A stretch of 6,159 bases of DNA from Lentzea sp. (GTDB lineage Bacteria; Actinomycetota; Actinomycetes; Mycobacteriales; Pseudonocardiaceae): assembly GCA_030146905.1 (NCBI GenBank), contig JASLAV010000408.1:1-6159 (forward strand). The letters are read 5' to 3'. Positions 5,357-6,159 of this stretch are shown here, one piece after another (position 1 is the stretch's first letter; the number at the start of each line of letters is the position of its first letter). Under the pieces are notes generated by a model. It was not told where the DNA came from. It saw only the letters and a list, made by a program, of their open reading frames with translations, and searched no databases. The translations under genes were made by a program, and so were the position numbers.

Positions 5357-6075
5357 GCTTCCTCCAAGTAGTCGTGAACCGGCTTGGCGGGAGCGAGCGT
5401 CAGGTCGGTGATGATGTGGCTGGCGGACAGGACCTCCAGCACGGGGAGGTCCGCGAGCGGCGCGAGGACGTGCTGGAACAGCTGCAGGCGCGCAGGGCCG
5501 GTGTAGGCGGCCTTGACCACGACGTCGGTGATCTCCGTGCGCACGAGCTCCTGCACCCGCAACGATCCGTCATAGTCTGGGATGGTCTTCAGCATGAAGG
5601 TTGGAACCGTGATTTCCGCCTCAGCCTGCTGAGCGTCCAGTTCGTACTGCTTGTAACCCATCGTGGCCGTGGCCACCCGTACGGTGCCGTAGTCGAGGGT
5701 GCCGACCAGGGCACCATGGTCGACGTAGAGCGACGGCGACGCCATGACCTTCGGGTAGGCGCCGACCTCGCGGCCGGACGCGGTGGCGGCGAAGCTGTCG
5801 AGGTACATCGCGTGCAGGTACTCGCCGCGTTCGCCGTCGAAGACGACCTGGATCGCCTGACCCGCCTCGGTGTAGGGCCCGTAGCCGGTGACGTCGTTCA
5901 TCTTCATGACCTCGAACCGGACGAGCGGCTCGTCGATCTCCAACGGGGCCGGGACCACCGCGCGCAACACGTCCGGATCGGTCCGGTACACGATGTTCAG
6001 GTACTCGCGGTCGAAGAACCGGGGCTGCACGGCGGGGAAGGCCGGTGCGCTCAACGGTGTGACTCCGAGGTTCAT
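5353..6075 (-). CDS. Acetoacetate decarboxylase family protein
   Basis: A 240-residue protein similar to clostridial acetoacetate decarboxylase along its whole length, which converts a beta-keto acid to a ketone and CO2 through a Schiff base on lysine. With a constant offset of six from clostridial numbering, Arg23, Glu55, Glu70 and Lys109 match the active-site Arg29, Glu61, Glu76 and Schiff-base Lys115. GREVGAYPKV (101-110) holds the nucleophile, and GTLDYGTVRVATATMGYK (125-142) and ARLQLFQHVLAPLADLPV (195-212) are family signatures. The second lysine of the clostridial PKK motif (Lys116) is Val110 here. Decarboxylase activity is likely, but the family also contains enzymes with other reactions, so the substrate is uncertain. 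AGGA lies seven bases before the ATG; one base separates it from the upstream gene, and its stop overlaps the next gene (ATGA). Confidence 0.9.
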   Translation of the reverse strand: MNLGVTPLSAPAFPAVQPRFFDREYLNIVYRTDPDVLRAVVPAPLEIDEPLVRFEVMKMNDVTGYGPYTEAGQAIQVVFDGERGEYLHAMYLDSFAATASGREVGAYPKVMASPSLYVDHGALVGTLDYGTVRVATATMGYKQYELDAQQAEAEITVPTFMLKTIPDYDGSLRVQELVRTEITDVVVKAAYTGPARLQLFQHVLAPLADLPVLEVLSASHIITDLTLAPAKPVHDYLEEA

Positions 6076-6076
6076 G

Positions 6077-6159
6077 TCAGCGTCCTGTCCACTGAGGAGC
6101 GCGGCGCTCGGCGAAGGCGGTCATGCCCTCGCGGACGTCGGCGGTGGTCATCAACCGAG
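6077..6159 (-). CDS. Enoyl-CoA hydratase/isomerase family protein, C-terminal end (cut by window edge)
   Basis: Only the last 26 codons and the stop are present; the start lies beyond the right edge. The visible tail, RLMTTADVREGMTAFAERRA followed by PQWTGR and stop, matches the usual ending of crotonase-family proteins (the 'D.rEG..AF.ekR.P.W.G' pattern). Such enzymes typically hydrate enoyl-CoA to 3-hydroxyacyl-CoA, but the family is catalytically diverse and the active-site glutamates are outside the window. The stop is one base from the acetoacetate-decarboxylase-like ATG (TGACATG), so the two are almost certainly co-transcribed. Confidence 0.82.
   Translation of the reverse strand, partial: RLMTTADVREGMTAFAERRAPQWTGR

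Noticed and set aside
1..6159. tRNA or rRNA genes, CRISPR arrays, insertion sequences, defence or phage genes
   Set aside because: The sequence is almost fully covered by metabolic, transport and regulatory genes. I saw no repeat array, transposase or structured RNA signature.

Overview
The window is dense, GC-rich DNA with GTG starts, ATGA/GTGA stop-start overlaps and protein families typical of actinomycetes. Its style suggests Pseudonocardiales or a relative, but no sequence here fixes the genus. There are eight protein genes, two of them cut by the window edges. I see no RNA gene, insertion sequence or CRISPR array.

Left edge (1-264, minus strand): the start of an ArsR/SmtB-type regulator gene, preceded by and overlapping (GTGA) a 51-residue small protein gene. 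The 128 bases between 265 and 392 form a divergent control region. It holds one sigma70-like promoter facing each way. One perfect inverted repeat sits over the predicted start point of the minus-strand operon, and another sits on the -35 box of the plus-strand operon.

Centre (393-3325, plus strand): a complete molybdate uptake operon. It encodes a one-component regulator (excisionase-like HTH plus a single TOBE/Mop molybdate-binding domain), then ModA (lipoprotein binding protein), ModB (permease) and ModC (ATPase with a C-terminal TOBE domain). The genes are almost gapless: one base between the regulator and modA, GTGA between modA and modB, ATGA between modB and modC. The first gene appears to be leaderless. 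The likely logic is that the regulator senses cytoplasmic molybdate and adjusts its own operon, while ModABC imports the oxyanion for molybdenum cofactor synthesis.

Right part (3330-6159, minus strand, convergent with modC): the end of a fatty-acid or organic-acid operon. In transcription order it encodes an enoyl-CoA hydratase/isomerase family protein (C-terminus only), an acetoacetate decarboxylase family protein, an NAD-dependent 3-hydroxyacyl-CoA dehydrogenase superfamily protein of the short carnitine/gulonate-dehydrogenase type, and an acyl-CoA dehydrogenase resembling glutaryl-CoA dehydrogenase. Junctions are one base or overlapping, so they are probably made together. The set could dehydrogenate, hydrate and oxidise an acyl chain and then decarboxylate the beta-keto acid to a ketone, with no thiolase in view. 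Substrate and physiological role cannot be read from the sequence.
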